Notes: generated by a model not told the origin, from the letters alone. Shown: positions 1 to 7,560, counted from the first letter of the stretch. The stretch: DNA of 11,471 nucleotides from SLFT01 sp964493075 (GCA_964493075.1 CAZBNU010000125.1:1-11471), one strand, 5' to 3'. A program made the numbers and translations.

Positions 1-120
1 CTAGCGAAGGTGAATCTAGCGAAGGCGAATCTAGCGAAGGCGAATCTAGCGAAGGCGAATCTAGCGAAGGCGAATCTAGCGAAGGCGAATCTGCCGAAGG
101 CGAACCTGCCGAAGGCGAAC
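1..120 (+). repeat. Eight tandem 15-bp units encoding SEGE(S/P)
   Basis: Eight back-to-back 15-mers run from 1 to 120, with consensus ctagcgaaggcgaat. Units 1-6 are nearly identical (unit 1 has one base changed). Units 7-8 begin ctgcc and end in c, changing Ser to Ala and Ser to Pro. The period is a multiple of three, so gain or loss of units by slippage keeps the frame. The array runs off the left edge, so the true copy number is unknown. Confidence 0.95.
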
Positions 121-440
121 CGTTGTCAATAGAAGAAATAACGCAGATGTTGCAAGACCAACTTAATGTTGTCGATACCAACGGTGACGGTCTGCTAAGT
201 TACGAAGAAACCCTTGTCGCCATACCCGGTTTGACCCGAGATCAGTTCAACACGCTGGATGCCAACAACGATGGTCTCCTGAGCATTGAAGAACTCGGCG
301 GTGAAGTAGAAAGTGGTTGCGGCTGCTGCAAGCGTACTCCGAATACCAAGATAGACTTCAAACGCCTTTTTGGGGACTGGCTACTGGTGGGCCTGAGCCT
401 GCTTGTGCTCATGTCTTTTGCCAACAGACAGAAACATTAG
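3..440 (+). CDS. Secreted repeat/EF-hand protein with C-terminal Cys-rich membrane anchor (3' end only)
   Basis: The reading frame is open from the left edge, so the N-terminus is missing and 145 residues are visible. Residues 1-40 are eight SEGE(S/P) pentapeptides. They are followed by two EF-hand loops of dockerin-like type: D58-x-N60-x-D62-G-x-x-S66-x-E-E69 and D86-x-N88-x-D90-G-x-x-S94-x-E-E97. The loops are 28 residues apart, so they should form a Ca2+-binding pair. Next come a Cys-rich patch (GCGCCKR, 105-111), a hydrophobic segment (about 124-139, GDWLLVGLSLLVLMSF) and a short basic tail (NRQKH). Motif plus transmembrane helix plus basic tail is the layout of C-terminal sorting signals such as MYXO-CTERM and GlyGly-CTERM. 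I infer an exported protein processed or anchored at the envelope through the Cys patch. The acidic repeat is probably a flexible linker to a missing N-terminal domain. The function is unknown. The next gene is convergent. Confidence 0.8.
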   Translation, partial: SEGESSEGESSEGESSEGESSEGESSEGESAEGEPAEGEPLSIEEITQMLQDQLNVVDTNGDGLLSYEETLVAIPGLTRDQFNTLDANNDGLLSIEELGGEVESGCGCCKRTPNTKIDFKRLFGDWLLVGLSLLVLMSFANRQKH

Positions 441-694
441 TTCCCTCTATACCAACGCGGACTTTGCCCGCAACACAGAAAAAGTTCATAAGAGTGAGCG
501 TCCCCATCGTCATCCCTGCTTTTTTTCGGGCTATTATGCACCGCGAAGGCCTTGCTATTACTGGTGCATCCCGGTCTTTATTTTCTGATTCTTATCAGAA
601 AATGAAAACCGCAATGACGGTAGTGTCCGTCTTAGCGTAGACTCAACTTCTCGTTTTTGATCGTGGTTTCGATCTATAAGGTGCTATGCTTCAT
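441..694. other. Convergent intergenic gap with several inverted repeats
   Basis: This 254-bp gap lies between the ends of two converging genes. I see no convincing coding sequence. It holds a 7-bp inverted repeat ATGCACC (536-542) / GGTGCAT (563-569), a perfect 10-bp inverted repeat at 580-603 (listed separately), GACGG (616-620) / CCGTC (627-631), and GATCG (659-663) / CGATC (670-674). A T-run at 520-526 has no clear hairpin before it. One or more of these hairpins may end transcription from either side, but none has the textbook GC-rich stem followed by a U-tract. Confidence 0.5.
577..606. repeat. Perfect AT-rich inverted repeat, possible bidirectional terminator hairpin
   Basis: ATTTTCTGAT (580-589) and ATCAGAAAAT (594-603) are exact reverse complements around the 4-nt loop tctt. 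A T-G wobble and two more T-A pairs could extend the stem to 577-606. Its place between two converging genes fits a shared transcription end. The stem is AT-rich and no separate U-tract follows on either strand, so the terminator role is an inference. A protein-binding palindrome is the alternative. Confidence 0.45.
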
Positions 695-1357
695 CTACAC
701 CCCCCGCATATCGGCAGGCCAGATGATTTTGTGCAGTTGCAGTTGCAATCTTGCAGGAGGAAGGTCTTCCAACATCCAGACTGCCAGTTGTGCCGGGTCA
801 AGCATACCCGACACGGGTGATAGGTGTATTGCCTTGCAGCGTGCCGCCAGACTGTAACGCTGTAGCACTTCCAGCGCCCAGTCGTAGTCAGCACGATTCG
901 CCAACACAAACTTGACCTCATCCTGTTTTGTTAATACTTCTACATTCGGCCAGTGCATTCTGTCGCTCATGCCGCTTCCCGGGCATTTGATGTCCATGAT
1001 GCGCACCACTCCATTCGGCAACACATCTATCGGCAGGGAACCGTTTGTTTCGAGGAGCGTGATGTACCCCGCTTCCAGCAACGCTTGGGCTAGCGGAACA
1101 CAGCCGGGCTGAAGCAGCGCCTCACCTCCGGTGATTTCCACCAGTGGTAGACGCCATGATGCAGCCGTCTCAAGAATTTCCTGTATCGTCCTTGTGTTGC
1201 CGCCTTCAAAGGCATAGCCAGTATCGCACCAGACGCAGCGCAGGTTGCACCCGACGAGCCGGATAAAGCCGCAGGGCTGCCCGGCATAGGTAGACTCGCC
1301 CTGTATGCTCGTGAAGAGTTCGCTTATCTGGAGTGTTGTTGATGTGGCTGCGGGCAT
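695..1357 (-). CDS. queE: 7-carboxy-7-deazaguanine synthase (radical SAM)
   Basis: QueE converts 6-carboxy-tetrahydropterin to 7-carboxy-7-deazaguanine using a [4Fe-4S] cluster and S-adenosylmethionine. This is a step towards preQ0 and queuosine in tRNA. The protein is 220 aa, close to the family's usual ~220. Visible features are SIQGES (17-22, substrate side), the cluster ligands C37-x3-C41-x2-C44 in GCNLRCVWCD, ITGGE (75-79, SAM-binding TGGE motif), DIKCPGSG (122-129), and a C-terminal QLHKIIWP typical of QueE. The ATG has an upstream AGGGA 9 nt away. It is the most downstream gene of the leftward gyrB-gyrA-prmC run but sits 139 bp after prmC with its own probable promoter. No other queuosine gene is in view, so the rest of the pathway must lie elsewhere. 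Confidence 0.93.
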   Translation of the reverse strand: MPAATSTTLQISELFTSIQGESTYAGQPCGFIRLVGCNLRCVWCDTGYAFEGGNTRTIQEILETAASWRLPLVEITGGEALLQPGCVPLAQALLEAGYITLLETNGSLPIDVLPNGVVRIMDIKCPGSGMSDRMHWPNVEVLTKQDEVKFVLANRADYDWALEVLQRYSLAARCKAIHLSPVSGMLDPAQLAVWMLEDLPPARLQLQLHKIIWPADMRGV

Positions 1358-1389
1358 GTAATCTTTTCCCTGAAAGTTTTATACAAAAC

Positions 1390-1398
1390 AGTATAGCA
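1390..1398 (-). promoter_or_regulatory. Probable queE promoter (extended -10)
   Basis: On the - strand the sequence reads TGC-TATACT, an extended -10 (TGn) with five of six consensus bases. It lies 33 bp upstream of the queE start, giving a ~25-nt leader. No good -35 box is seen at the right distance, as is usual for extended -10 promoters. The same TGCTATACT stands upstream of mazG. Confidence 0.45.
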
Positions 1399-1431
1399 GT
1401 TATTCTTGTTTAGAGGCTATGAACATGCTTC

Positions 1432-1467
1432 TGTCAGACGTGTCCGACCTGTCAGACAAGTCCGACA
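1432..1467. repeat. Array of four 9-bp GTCNGAC units
   Basis: Four contiguous 9-mers are present: TGTCAGACG (1432-1440), TGTCCGACC (1441-1449), TGTCAGACA (1450-1458) and AGTCCGACA (1459-1467). The middle base alternates A, C, A, C. Each unit is itself a near-palindrome (GTC-N-GAC), so the array could bind a dimeric protein repeatedly or form alternative hairpins in RNA or single-stranded DNA. It sits in the prmC-queE gap, upstream of the probable queE promoter and about 30 bp beyond the prmC stop. On the + strand it would read as repeated Ser-Asp triplets, but no start signal or protein context supports translation. Confidence 0.75.
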
Positions 1468-1496
1468 AAAATGAAAGATACTGTTTGTTGTGCTTA

Positions 1497-2372
1497 TCAG
1501 GAAATGAGAACACCAGAAACAATCCGTTCTATGCTCGCCAAGTCAGGGGTGGCCTTCACTTGTTCAAAACCGTGATCTTGCATGAGCGCAGCAACAGTTT
1601 GAAATTGCCCGTCGCCGATCTCCATCGCAAGCATGCCTCCCGGCTTCAGTCGTTCGCAAGCGGCAGGAATGATCCGGCGCACCACGTCCAGCCCGTCTTT
1701 TCCGGCCAGGAGCGCACCGGGGTCTTCATGTTTGGTGATTACCGGCGAGAGTTCTCTCCATTCCTCTTCCGGCACATAAGGCGGATTGGAAAGGATAAGA
1801 TCGAAAGAACGACACAACGGGTCTATCGGCGCAAACAAATCGCCTTGAACGCATTGGACAGAAACATTATTGCGCGCTGCATTTCGGGTGGTGGTTGCTA
1901 TTGCATCATCGCGGATATCCGTTGCGCAAATCCTGTTTCCTGATACGTGATACCCAACCGCAACAGCAACGCATCCTGTACCGCAGCACAAATCCGCAAT
2001 ATGAAGGGAGTGAGGGGCGATAGTCCGACGTTCTGCCACAAATTGCAACGCCACTTCCACAAGGTGCTCGGTTTCTGGACGGGGCACAAGCAGGGGCGCC
2101 TGCACGTAGAAAGGTAAGCCGAAAAACTCCCACTCTCCGAAGATATACGCCAGCGGTTCATGGTTGAGCCGTCGCGCCAGCAACGGCATTACCTGCGACA
2201 CCTCCGCAGTTTCGCGCAACTTTGCGAGCAGGAAACCTCGAGACATGCCCAAGGCATGAGCCAGCAGCAGTTCTGCTTCAAGACGCGGCGTTTCCGTAAT
2301 CGGCTTGAGTTGCACATCCAGTTGCGCGATGCAATCGGCAATCGTCTGGAAACTGTTCATAAGCGCAAGCAC
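1497..2372 (-). CDS. prmC: Peptide chain release factor N5-glutamine methyltransferase PrmC (HemK)
   Basis: PrmC methylates the Gln of the GGQ motif in release factors RF1 and RF2 using SAM, which improves peptide release at stop codons. The 291-aa product has the N-terminal helical domain with EPLAYIFGEWEFFG (72-85), VPRPETE (96-102), SAM motif I ADLCCGTGC (126-134), and the catalytic SNPPYVP (195-201, NPPY 196-199), all standard for PrmC. DLCCGTGC replaces the more usual DLGTGSG but keeps the glycine loop. It follows gyrA by 25 bp on the same strand and is probably cotranscribed with it. In many bacteria prmC is instead paired with prfA. The start is uncertain: ATG at 2372 or at 2360 (M5), neither with a clear Shine-Dalgarno, which suggests coupling to gyrA translation. 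Confidence 0.93.
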   Translation of the reverse strand: MLALMNSFQTIADCIAQLDVQLKPITETPRLEAELLLAHALGMSRGFLLAKLRETAEVSQVMPLLARRLNHEPLAYIFGEWEFFGLPFYVQAPLLVPRPETEHLVEVALQFVAERRTIAPHSLHIADLCCGTGCVAVAVGYHVSGNRICATDIRDDAIATTTRNAARNNVSVQCVQGDLFAPIDPLCRSFDLILSNPPYVPEEEWRELSPVITKHEDPGALLAGKDGLDVVRRIIPAACERLKPGGMLAMEIGDGQFQTVAALMQDHGFEQVKATPDLASIERIVSGVLIS

Positions 2373-2397
2373 ATTCGGACCAAATTAACAGCATCCC

Positions 2398-4953
2398 TTA
2401 TTCGGTGTCGTCTTCGAATTCTTCGTCCATTTCAAGTTGTTCCGGTTCCGAAGATCCGGAACCATTCTCTGCGGCAGCCGAACCATCCACTTCGGCGGGT
2501 GCGCTTTCGGTGGCCTCTTCTTCCTTGCGTTCACCCAGGGCGCGGGCAACTGCGCTGACTACGGCGCCGGGCTGGGGCGTCATGATTTTTACACCCTGTG
2601 TGTTGCGTCCAATGGCACGAATGCTTTTCACACCGGTGCGAATAACCACGCCGTCCGTTGCTACCAGTACAATCTCATCATCATCGTCCACCGTCAGCAT
2701 ACCTACCACATTGCCGTTGCGTTCGGTTGTCTTGATATTGATGATTCCCTGGCCGCCACGGTGCTGCAGGCGGTATTCGCCTACCTGGGTGCGCTTGCCA
2801 TACCCATTTTCCGTAATACTGAGCACGGTCTTGTCGTCTTCGGCAAGAGACACGCCCACAACGTAATCGTTCTCCTGCAGGCGGATACCGATAACACCCC
2901 GTGCAGTGCGGCCCATGGAGCGCACGTCTTTTTCCGGGAACCGGATAGCCAGCCCCTGGTTGGTGGCAATAAGGATATTGTCATTTCCGGAAGTCAACAG
3001 CGCATCCCACAGTTCGTCACCCTTGTCCAGATCAAGCGCGATAATACCTGCGGAACGAGGATTGCTGAATGCCTTTAGTGCTGTCTTTTTGATGATACCC
3101 GCCTTGGTAACCATGAATACAAAAAGGCCTTCTTCGTTCAGGTCGCGGACCGGCAGGAAAGCGGTAACCGTTTCCTCAGCGCTCAGGTTCAACACGTTGA
3201 CGATGGCGCGCCCGCGGGCGGTGCGACTTGCCCGAGGCAATTCGTGCACCTTACGCCAGTACACCCGGCCCAGATTGGTGAAGAAGAGCATGTACTGATG
3301 GGCGGATGCAATAAACAGGTCGCGCACAAAATCGTCGTCCTTGGTCTCCATGCCGGATACGCCACGTCCGCCACGCCGTTGCTTGCGGTATGTGGTGACA
3401 GGTAGTCGCTTGATGTAGCCCAGATTGGAAACGGTAACGACCATGTTTTCGTCTGCAATGAGGTCTTCCACGCGGAATTCGCCCAGTTCATCCAGGATTT
3501 CCGTGCGGCGCGCATCGCCGTAGGTATCTTTGACCTTGAGCAATTCCTTGCGCACTTCGACCAGAATGGTTTTTTCGCTGGAGAGGATATGCTGCAGCCG
3601 TTCGATTTCCTTGAGCAAATCGCGGTATTCCTGCTCAAGTTCCGATCGTTCGAGTCCGGTGAGCCTGCGCAAGCGCATCGCCAGAATGGCATTGGCTTGT
3701 ACTTCGCTGAACTCAAACCTTTCCATCAACCGCTGTTGTGCTTCAGGCGTGTCACTGCTGCTCCGGATAATGGCGATGACTTCGTCAATATTGTCTATAG
3801 CCTTCAGCAGCCCCTCCACAATATGGGCGCGCGCTTCTGCCTGCGCAAGTTCGTAGCGCGTGCGCCGTTCAATGATTTCGGCGCGGTGCTGGATAAAGCA
3901 GAAAATAATGTCACGCAGGTTCAGCACCCGAGGCGTATTATTCACCAGCGCCAGCATGATAATACTTGCCGTCACCTGCAACTGGGTATGTTTGTAGAGC
4001 TGGTTCAGAATAACTTCCGGCTCCTCGCCCTTGCGCACTTCAATAACGACGCGCATACCATCCTTGTCGGATTCGTCGCGCAAATCAGTTATGCCTTCTA
4101 TAGTCTTGCTCTGCACCAGAGCAGCGATATTCTCAATAAGTCTAGTTTTGTTTACCTGATACGGAATTTCCTGAACAATGATCTTTTCCTTGCTGCCATC
4201 CTTGCGCGCCTCAATGGCGACTTTGGCGCGCACCGTGGCACGTCCCCGCCCGGTCATATAGGCTTGACGTATGCCCGCCCGCCCACAGATGATGCCGCCT
4301 GTTGGGAAATCGGGCCCTTTTACGAACTTCATCAAGTCCTTCGGGGTCGCTTCCGGGTTGTCAATCAGGTGTATGACGGCATCACATACTTCTGTCAGGT
4401 TATGCGGGGGGCAGCTGGTTGCCATACCCACTGCGATACCATAAGAACCATTCACCAACAGGTTGGGAATGGCGGAAGGCAGCACGGTCGGCTCTTTTTC
4501 GCGTCCGTCATAGTTGTCCACCATGTCCACAGTCTGCTTTTCAATGTCGGTGAGCATCAGCGCTGTAATGCTTTCCATGCGCGATTCCGTATATCGCATG
4601 GCCGCTGCGCTGTCACCATCTATGGAGCCAAAGTTACCCTGCCCGTCCACGAGCGGATAGCGCATGTTCCATTCCTGGGCCATACGCACCAGCGTATCGT
4701 AAATGGCGGAATCGCCATGGGGATGATATTTACCCATGGTTTCACCGACAATCGCCGCACATTTCCGGTAGGGTCTTCCCTTGCTCAGGTTGAGATCGTG
4801 CATGGCATAGAGAATGCGCCGGTGCACTGGTTTCAACCCGTCGCGAACATCAGGCAACGCACGGCTGACAATAACGCTCATGGAGTAATCAAGAAAGGAA
4901 GTTCTAAGTTCCTGTTCTATGGGTATAGGTTTAATCCGTTCGTTTGCGTCCAT
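2398..4953 (-). CDS. gyrA: DNA gyrase subunit A
   Basis: GyrA is the DNA cleavage-religation and wrapping subunit of the A2B2 enzyme that introduces negative supercoils. The 851-aa protein starts at MDANERIKP. Key sites are HPHGDSAIYD (77-86), with S82 and D86 keeping the residues linked to quinolone sensitivity (E. coli S83/D87), and catalytic Y121 in AMRYTES. The C-terminal beta-pinwheel carries the GyrA box QRRGGRG (525-531), which separates it from ParC, and a degenerate repeat HRGGQG (731-736). The last ~40 residues are a Glu/Asp/Ser-rich tail. The frame is open upstream to an ATG at 5004, but 4953 matches family N-termini and has a GGAG just upstream. It lies 73 bp after gyrB and 25 bp before prmC, in a likely operon. 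Confidence 0.97.
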   Translation of the reverse strand: MDANERIKPIPIEQELRTSFLDYSMSVIVSRALPDVRDGLKPVHRRILYAMHDLNLSKGRPYRKCAAIVGETMGKYHPHGDSAIYDTLVRMAQEWNMRYPLVDGQGNFGSIDGDSAAAMRYTESRMESITALMLTDIEKQTVDMVDNYDGREKEPTVLPSAIPNLLVNGSYGIAVGMATSCPPHNLTEVCDAVIHLIDNPEATPKDLMKFVKGPDFPTGGIICGRAGIRQAYMTGRGRATVRAKVAIEARKDGSKEKIIVQEIPYQVNKTRLIENIAALVQSKTIEGITDLRDESDKDGMRVVIEVRKGEEPEVILNQLYKHTQLQVTASIIMLALVNNTPRVLNLRDIIFCFIQHRAEIIERRTRYELAQAEARAHIVEGLLKAIDNIDEVIAIIRSSSDTPEAQQRLMERFEFSEVQANAILAMRLRRLTGLERSELEQEYRDLLKEIERLQHILSSEKTILVEVRKELLKVKDTYGDARRTEILDELGEFRVEDLIADENMVVTVSNLGYIKRLPVTTYRKQRRGGRGVSGMETKDDDFVRDLFIASAHQYMLFFTNLGRVYWRKVHELPRASRTARGRAIVNVLNLSAEETVTAFLPVRDLNEEGLFVFMVTKAGIIKKTALKAFSNPRSAGIIALDLDKGDELWDALLTSGNDNILIATNQGLAIRFPEKDVRSMGRTARGVIGIRLQENDYVVGVSLAEDDKTVLSITENGYGKRTQVGEYRLQHRGGQGIINIKTTERNGNVVGMLTVDDDDEIVLVATDGVVIRTGVKSIRAIGRNTQGVKIMTPQPGAVVSAVARALGERKEEEATESAPAEVDGSAAAENGSGSSEPEQLEMDEEFEDDTE

Positions 4954-4957
4954 ATAT

Positions 4958-4963
4958 CTCCAC
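4958..4963 (-). promoter_or_regulatory. gyrA ribosome binding site (decides the start)
   Basis: GTGGAG on the - strand ends 4 nt before the ATG at 4951-4953. This supports the 851-aa GyrA start over the in-frame ATG 51 bp further upstream (5004), which would add 17 residues with no family match. Confidence 0.6.
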
Positions 4964-5026
4964 TTCTTTCTATCGTTGCTGCCTGTAATCAGGCGCAAAA
5001 GCATCCGCCCTTATGGGTCATGCACT

Positions 5027-7471
5027 CTAAATATCCAGATTCTGCACTTCCGCCGCGTGTTTTTCTATGAAGTTCTTGCGGGGTTCTACGAGGTCGCCCA
5101 TGAGCGTGGTAAACATGTCGTCGGCCAGGGCTTCGTCTTCCGCTGTAACTGCCAGCAATACACGGTTCTTGGGGTCCATGGTGGTTTCCAGCAACTGGTC
5201 GGCATTCATTTCGCCCAACCCCTTGTACCGCTGCACCGCAAGCCCTTTACGACCTGATTCGAGCAGATAATTGCGCAGCGCCAACAGATCATCCGTTTCA
5301 AAAAGGACTTCCTTGCTATCGCCGGTGGTCAACACCAGGTAGGGCGGTTTTCCCGCTGCTGCGAGCGGTTCGTTATGAGCGAGCAAGGCTGAAAATTCAT
5401 GGCTCTTGAAGAATGCCAGGTCCACCTGGTTTTTCTGCCTCACCAGCGCAGGTTTTGGCGGGCGGCCATTGCCGTTGCCATTACCGTTGCCATTACCCGT
5501 CTCTTCAATCTCAGCCTGTACCTCCATGGTATTGACGGTGTCAACGTCGTCCCCAAAGAGCGCCACCAACTCGCTGAATGACAGCGTGCTCGGGTCAATG
5601 TATTTTTCTCGGGGCAGGGTGAGGCAGCGGAACAGTGCGTCACGCTCAACACCATACACCCGTTGTGCGCGGTTAATCATTCGTTCCCGTTCCTGAGCAG
5701 CGCGAATGGCACGAGAAAGATGATTAAGCGGTATCACTATCCCGTTACTGTCGCCTTCTGCCACGACATTTGCCGCATCCAGCGCCAGTTCATAAAGGAA
5801 ATCCTCATATTCCTGTTCTGTGTTCACATAACGCGACTTCTTCCCTTTGCGAATTTGATACAACGGGGGTTGCGCGATATACAAATGGCCGCGGCGGATA
5901 AGTTCCGGCATCTGGCGGAAGAAAAACGTCAGCAGCAGCGTGCGGATATGCGCGCCGTCCACGTCCGCATCTGTCATGATGATTACTTTGTGATAGCGCA
6001 GTTTGCTGATGTCGAAATCATCCTTGCCAAAACCAACACCAAGGGATGTGATCAGCGAGCGAATTTCATTGTTGCTCAACATCTTATCTTCGCGCGCTCT
6101 TTCGACGTTTAATACCTTGCCGCGCAGCGGTAGAATGGCCTGAAAGCGACGGTCCCGCCCCTGCTTGGCGGAACCGCCCGCGCTATCGCCCTCCACAATG
6201 AATATCTCGCAGCTGGCGGGGTCCCGCTCGGAGCAATCTGCCAGTTTAGCGGCCTGGCCCAGACTGTCCAGTGCGCCCTTGCGCCGGGTAAGTTCGCGCG
6301 CTTTGCGCGCCGCTTCCCTGGCGCGTGCCGCCTCGATGGTTTTGTTGATGATGCGGTTGGCAACACTTGGGTTTTCTTCGAAAAAGGTTTGCAATCCTTC
6401 GTACACCAGCGAACTGACAATCCCTTGCACATCGCTGTTGCCCAGTTTCATTTTTGTCTGGCCTTCAAACTGGGGATTACGCAGGCGCACGGATATAATG
6501 GCAGTGAGCCCTTCTCGTGCGTCATCGCCGGAAATGGCGGCATTCGATTTTTTGAACATATTGTTCTTGCGCGCATAGTCGTTCAGACTTCGCGTTAATG
6601 CTGTGCGGAAGCCGCTTAGATGGGTGCCGCCTTCGTGGGTGTTAATGTTGTTGGCAAAACTGGACAGCACTTCGCTGTATGCATTGGTATACTGCAGGGA
6701 GACTTCCACTTCCACATCATCCCGTGCAAGTTCCATGTAGATGGGCGAACGATGCAGCGGTTCCTTGTTGCGGTTCAGGTACTTCACGTACTCCACAATA
6801 CCGCCCTTGTACTGCATCACCAGTGGCTCATCTTCCGTACGCTCATCCTCAAATATAATCTTAATGCCTTTGTTCAGGAAGGCGAGTTCGCGCAAACGGG
6901 TCAGGAGGGTTTCAGCATTGTACACGGACTCTTCGAAAATATCCGAATCAGGAAGAAAGGTAATGCGCGTCCCTGTTGCCTTGGTGCGTCCCCGTTTTTC
7001 AATTGGCCCCTTGGGGACACCGCGCTCAAAAGCCAGAAAATGGATGAAGCCATCCCGCTTGACTTCCGCTTCAAGCCACTTTGACAATGCATTCACGCAG
7101 GAAACGCCCACCCCGTGCAAACCACCGGAAACCTTGTAACTATCGTTGTCGAATTTGCCGCCCGCATGCAATATGGTCAGCACCACTTCGAGCGCCGTCT
7201 TCTTGCGGTATTTTGGATCGCGATGCAGGTCTACTGGAACACCTCGGCCATTGTCTTCCACGGAAACGCTGTTATCTATGTGCACCGTTACCGTAATCTG
7301 CGTACAGTAGCCGGCAAGGGCCTCGTCAATACTGTTGTCCACCACCTCATAAACCAGGTGGTGCAGGCCGCGGGTTCCGGTATCGCCGATGTACATGGCA
7401 GGACGTTTTCGCACTGCCTGAAGGCCTTCCAGCACCTGAATGGAACTGGCGCCATATTCATTTTTTGCCAT
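5027..7471 (-). CDS. gyrB: DNA gyrase subunit B
   Basis: GyrB is the ATPase subunit of DNA gyrase. At 814 aa it is the long form seen in many Gram-negatives (E. coli 804; short forms ~640). The GHKL ATPase domain shows E42 and N46 in YEVVDNSIDEA, D73 in EDNGRG, and GGLHGVG (116-122). The TOPRIM domain shows EGDSAGG (427-433; E427) and the metal-binding D501-x-D503-x-D505. QRYKGLGEMN (747-756) begins the conserved tail. The extra segment lies between the TOPRIM acidic motif and this tail (about 550-735) and contains an alternating Gly-Asn tract (659-669). The start has GAGG 8 nt upstream and a good promoter ~50 bp upstream. It is the first gene of the leftward gyrB-gyrA-prmC run and is divergent from mazG. 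Confidence 0.97.
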   Translation of the reverse strand: MAKNEYGASSIQVLEGLQAVRKRPAMYIGDTGTRGLHHLVYEVVDNSIDEALAGYCTQITVTVHIDNSVSVEDNGRGVPVDLHRDPKYRKKTALEVVLTILHAGGKFDNDSYKVSGGLHGVGVSCVNALSKWLEAEVKRDGFIHFLAFERGVPKGPIEKRGRTKATGTRITFLPDSDIFEESVYNAETLLTRLRELAFLNKGIKIIFEDERTEDEPLVMQYKGGIVEYVKYLNRNKEPLHRSPIYMELARDDVEVEVSLQYTNAYSEVLSSFANNINTHEGGTHLSGFRTALTRSLNDYARKNNMFKKSNAAISGDDAREGLTAIISVRLRNPQFEGQTKMKLGNSDVQGIVSSLVYEGLQTFFEENPSVANRIINKTIEAARAREAARKARELTRRKGALDSLGQAAKLADCSERDPASCEIFIVEGDSAGGSAKQGRDRRFQAILPLRGKVLNVERAREDKMLSNNEIRSLITSLGVGFGKDDFDISKLRYHKVIIMTDADVDGAHIRTLLLTFFFRQMPELIRRGHLYIAQPPLYQIRKGKKSRYVNTEQEYEDFLYELALDAANVVAEGDSNGIVIPLNHLSRAIRAAQERERMINRAQRVYGVERDALFRCLTLPREKYIDPSTLSFSELVALFGDDVDTVNTMEVQAEIEETGNGNGNGNGNGRPPKPALVRQKNQVDLAFFKSHEFSALLAHNEPLAAAGKPPYLVLTTGDSKEVLFETDDLLALRNYLLESGRKGLAVQRYKGLGEMNADQLLETTMDPKNRVLLAVTAEDEALADDMFTTLMGDLVEPRKNFIEKHAAEVQNLDI
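5465..5497 (-). repeat. Gly-Asn codon repeat inside gyrB
   Basis: The 33 bp encode alternating Gly and Asn (GNGNGNGNGNG, residues 659-669) from a 6-bp GGY-AAY repeat unit. It falls in the insert between the TOPRIM core and the C-terminal tail and is followed by a Pro/Lys stretch (RPPKP). A flexible inter-module linker that can vary in length by slippage without changing frame is likely. Confidence 0.85.
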
Positions 7472-7523
7472 TCTGTTTTCCTCAAAATAGTACGTGATGC
7501 GGGGCTAATTCTGATGTGATTTT

Positions 7524-7552
7524 ATTATACCAGAACAGCCAAGGCAAAACAA
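7524..7552 (-). promoter_or_regulatory. gyrB promoter (sigma70-like)
   Basis: On the - strand this reads TTGTTT (7552-7547), a 17-bp spacer, then a perfect TATAAT (7529-7524). The TGg just before the -10 makes it also an extended -10. It predicts a start near 7517 and a ~45-nt leader. Gyrase promoters in several bacteria respond to supercoiling through the -10 and discriminator; nothing here proves that for this one. Confidence 0.7.
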
Positions 7553-7560
7553 TCAAAATG

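Noticed and set aside
427..439. 13-mer gacagaaacatta repeated at 1857-1869
   Set aside because: One copy ends the anchor gene and the other is inside prmC in an unrelated frame; it is most simply coincidence.
520..526. Seven-T run as a terminator after the EF-hand gene
   Set aside because: No stable hairpin directly precedes it on the + strand.
317..640. + strand open frame overlapping the end of the EF-hand gene
   Set aside because: Out of frame with the clear EF-hand/anchor reading and without a recognisable domain or start signal.
1419..1943. + strand open frame beginning with Ser-Asp triplets
   Set aside because: The triplets are only the reading of the 9-bp DNA array and the rest is antisense to prmC. 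No ribosome binding site was seen.
4954..5004. Longer GyrA with 17 extra N-terminal residues
   Set aside because: The extension matches no GyrA N-terminus known to me, and GGAG sits just before the ATG at 4953.
3589..5070. Long open frame (493 codons) on the + strand
   Set aside because: It lies almost wholly antisense to gyrA, whose family match is unambiguous. It has no recognisable motif and reflects the codon bias of the true gene.
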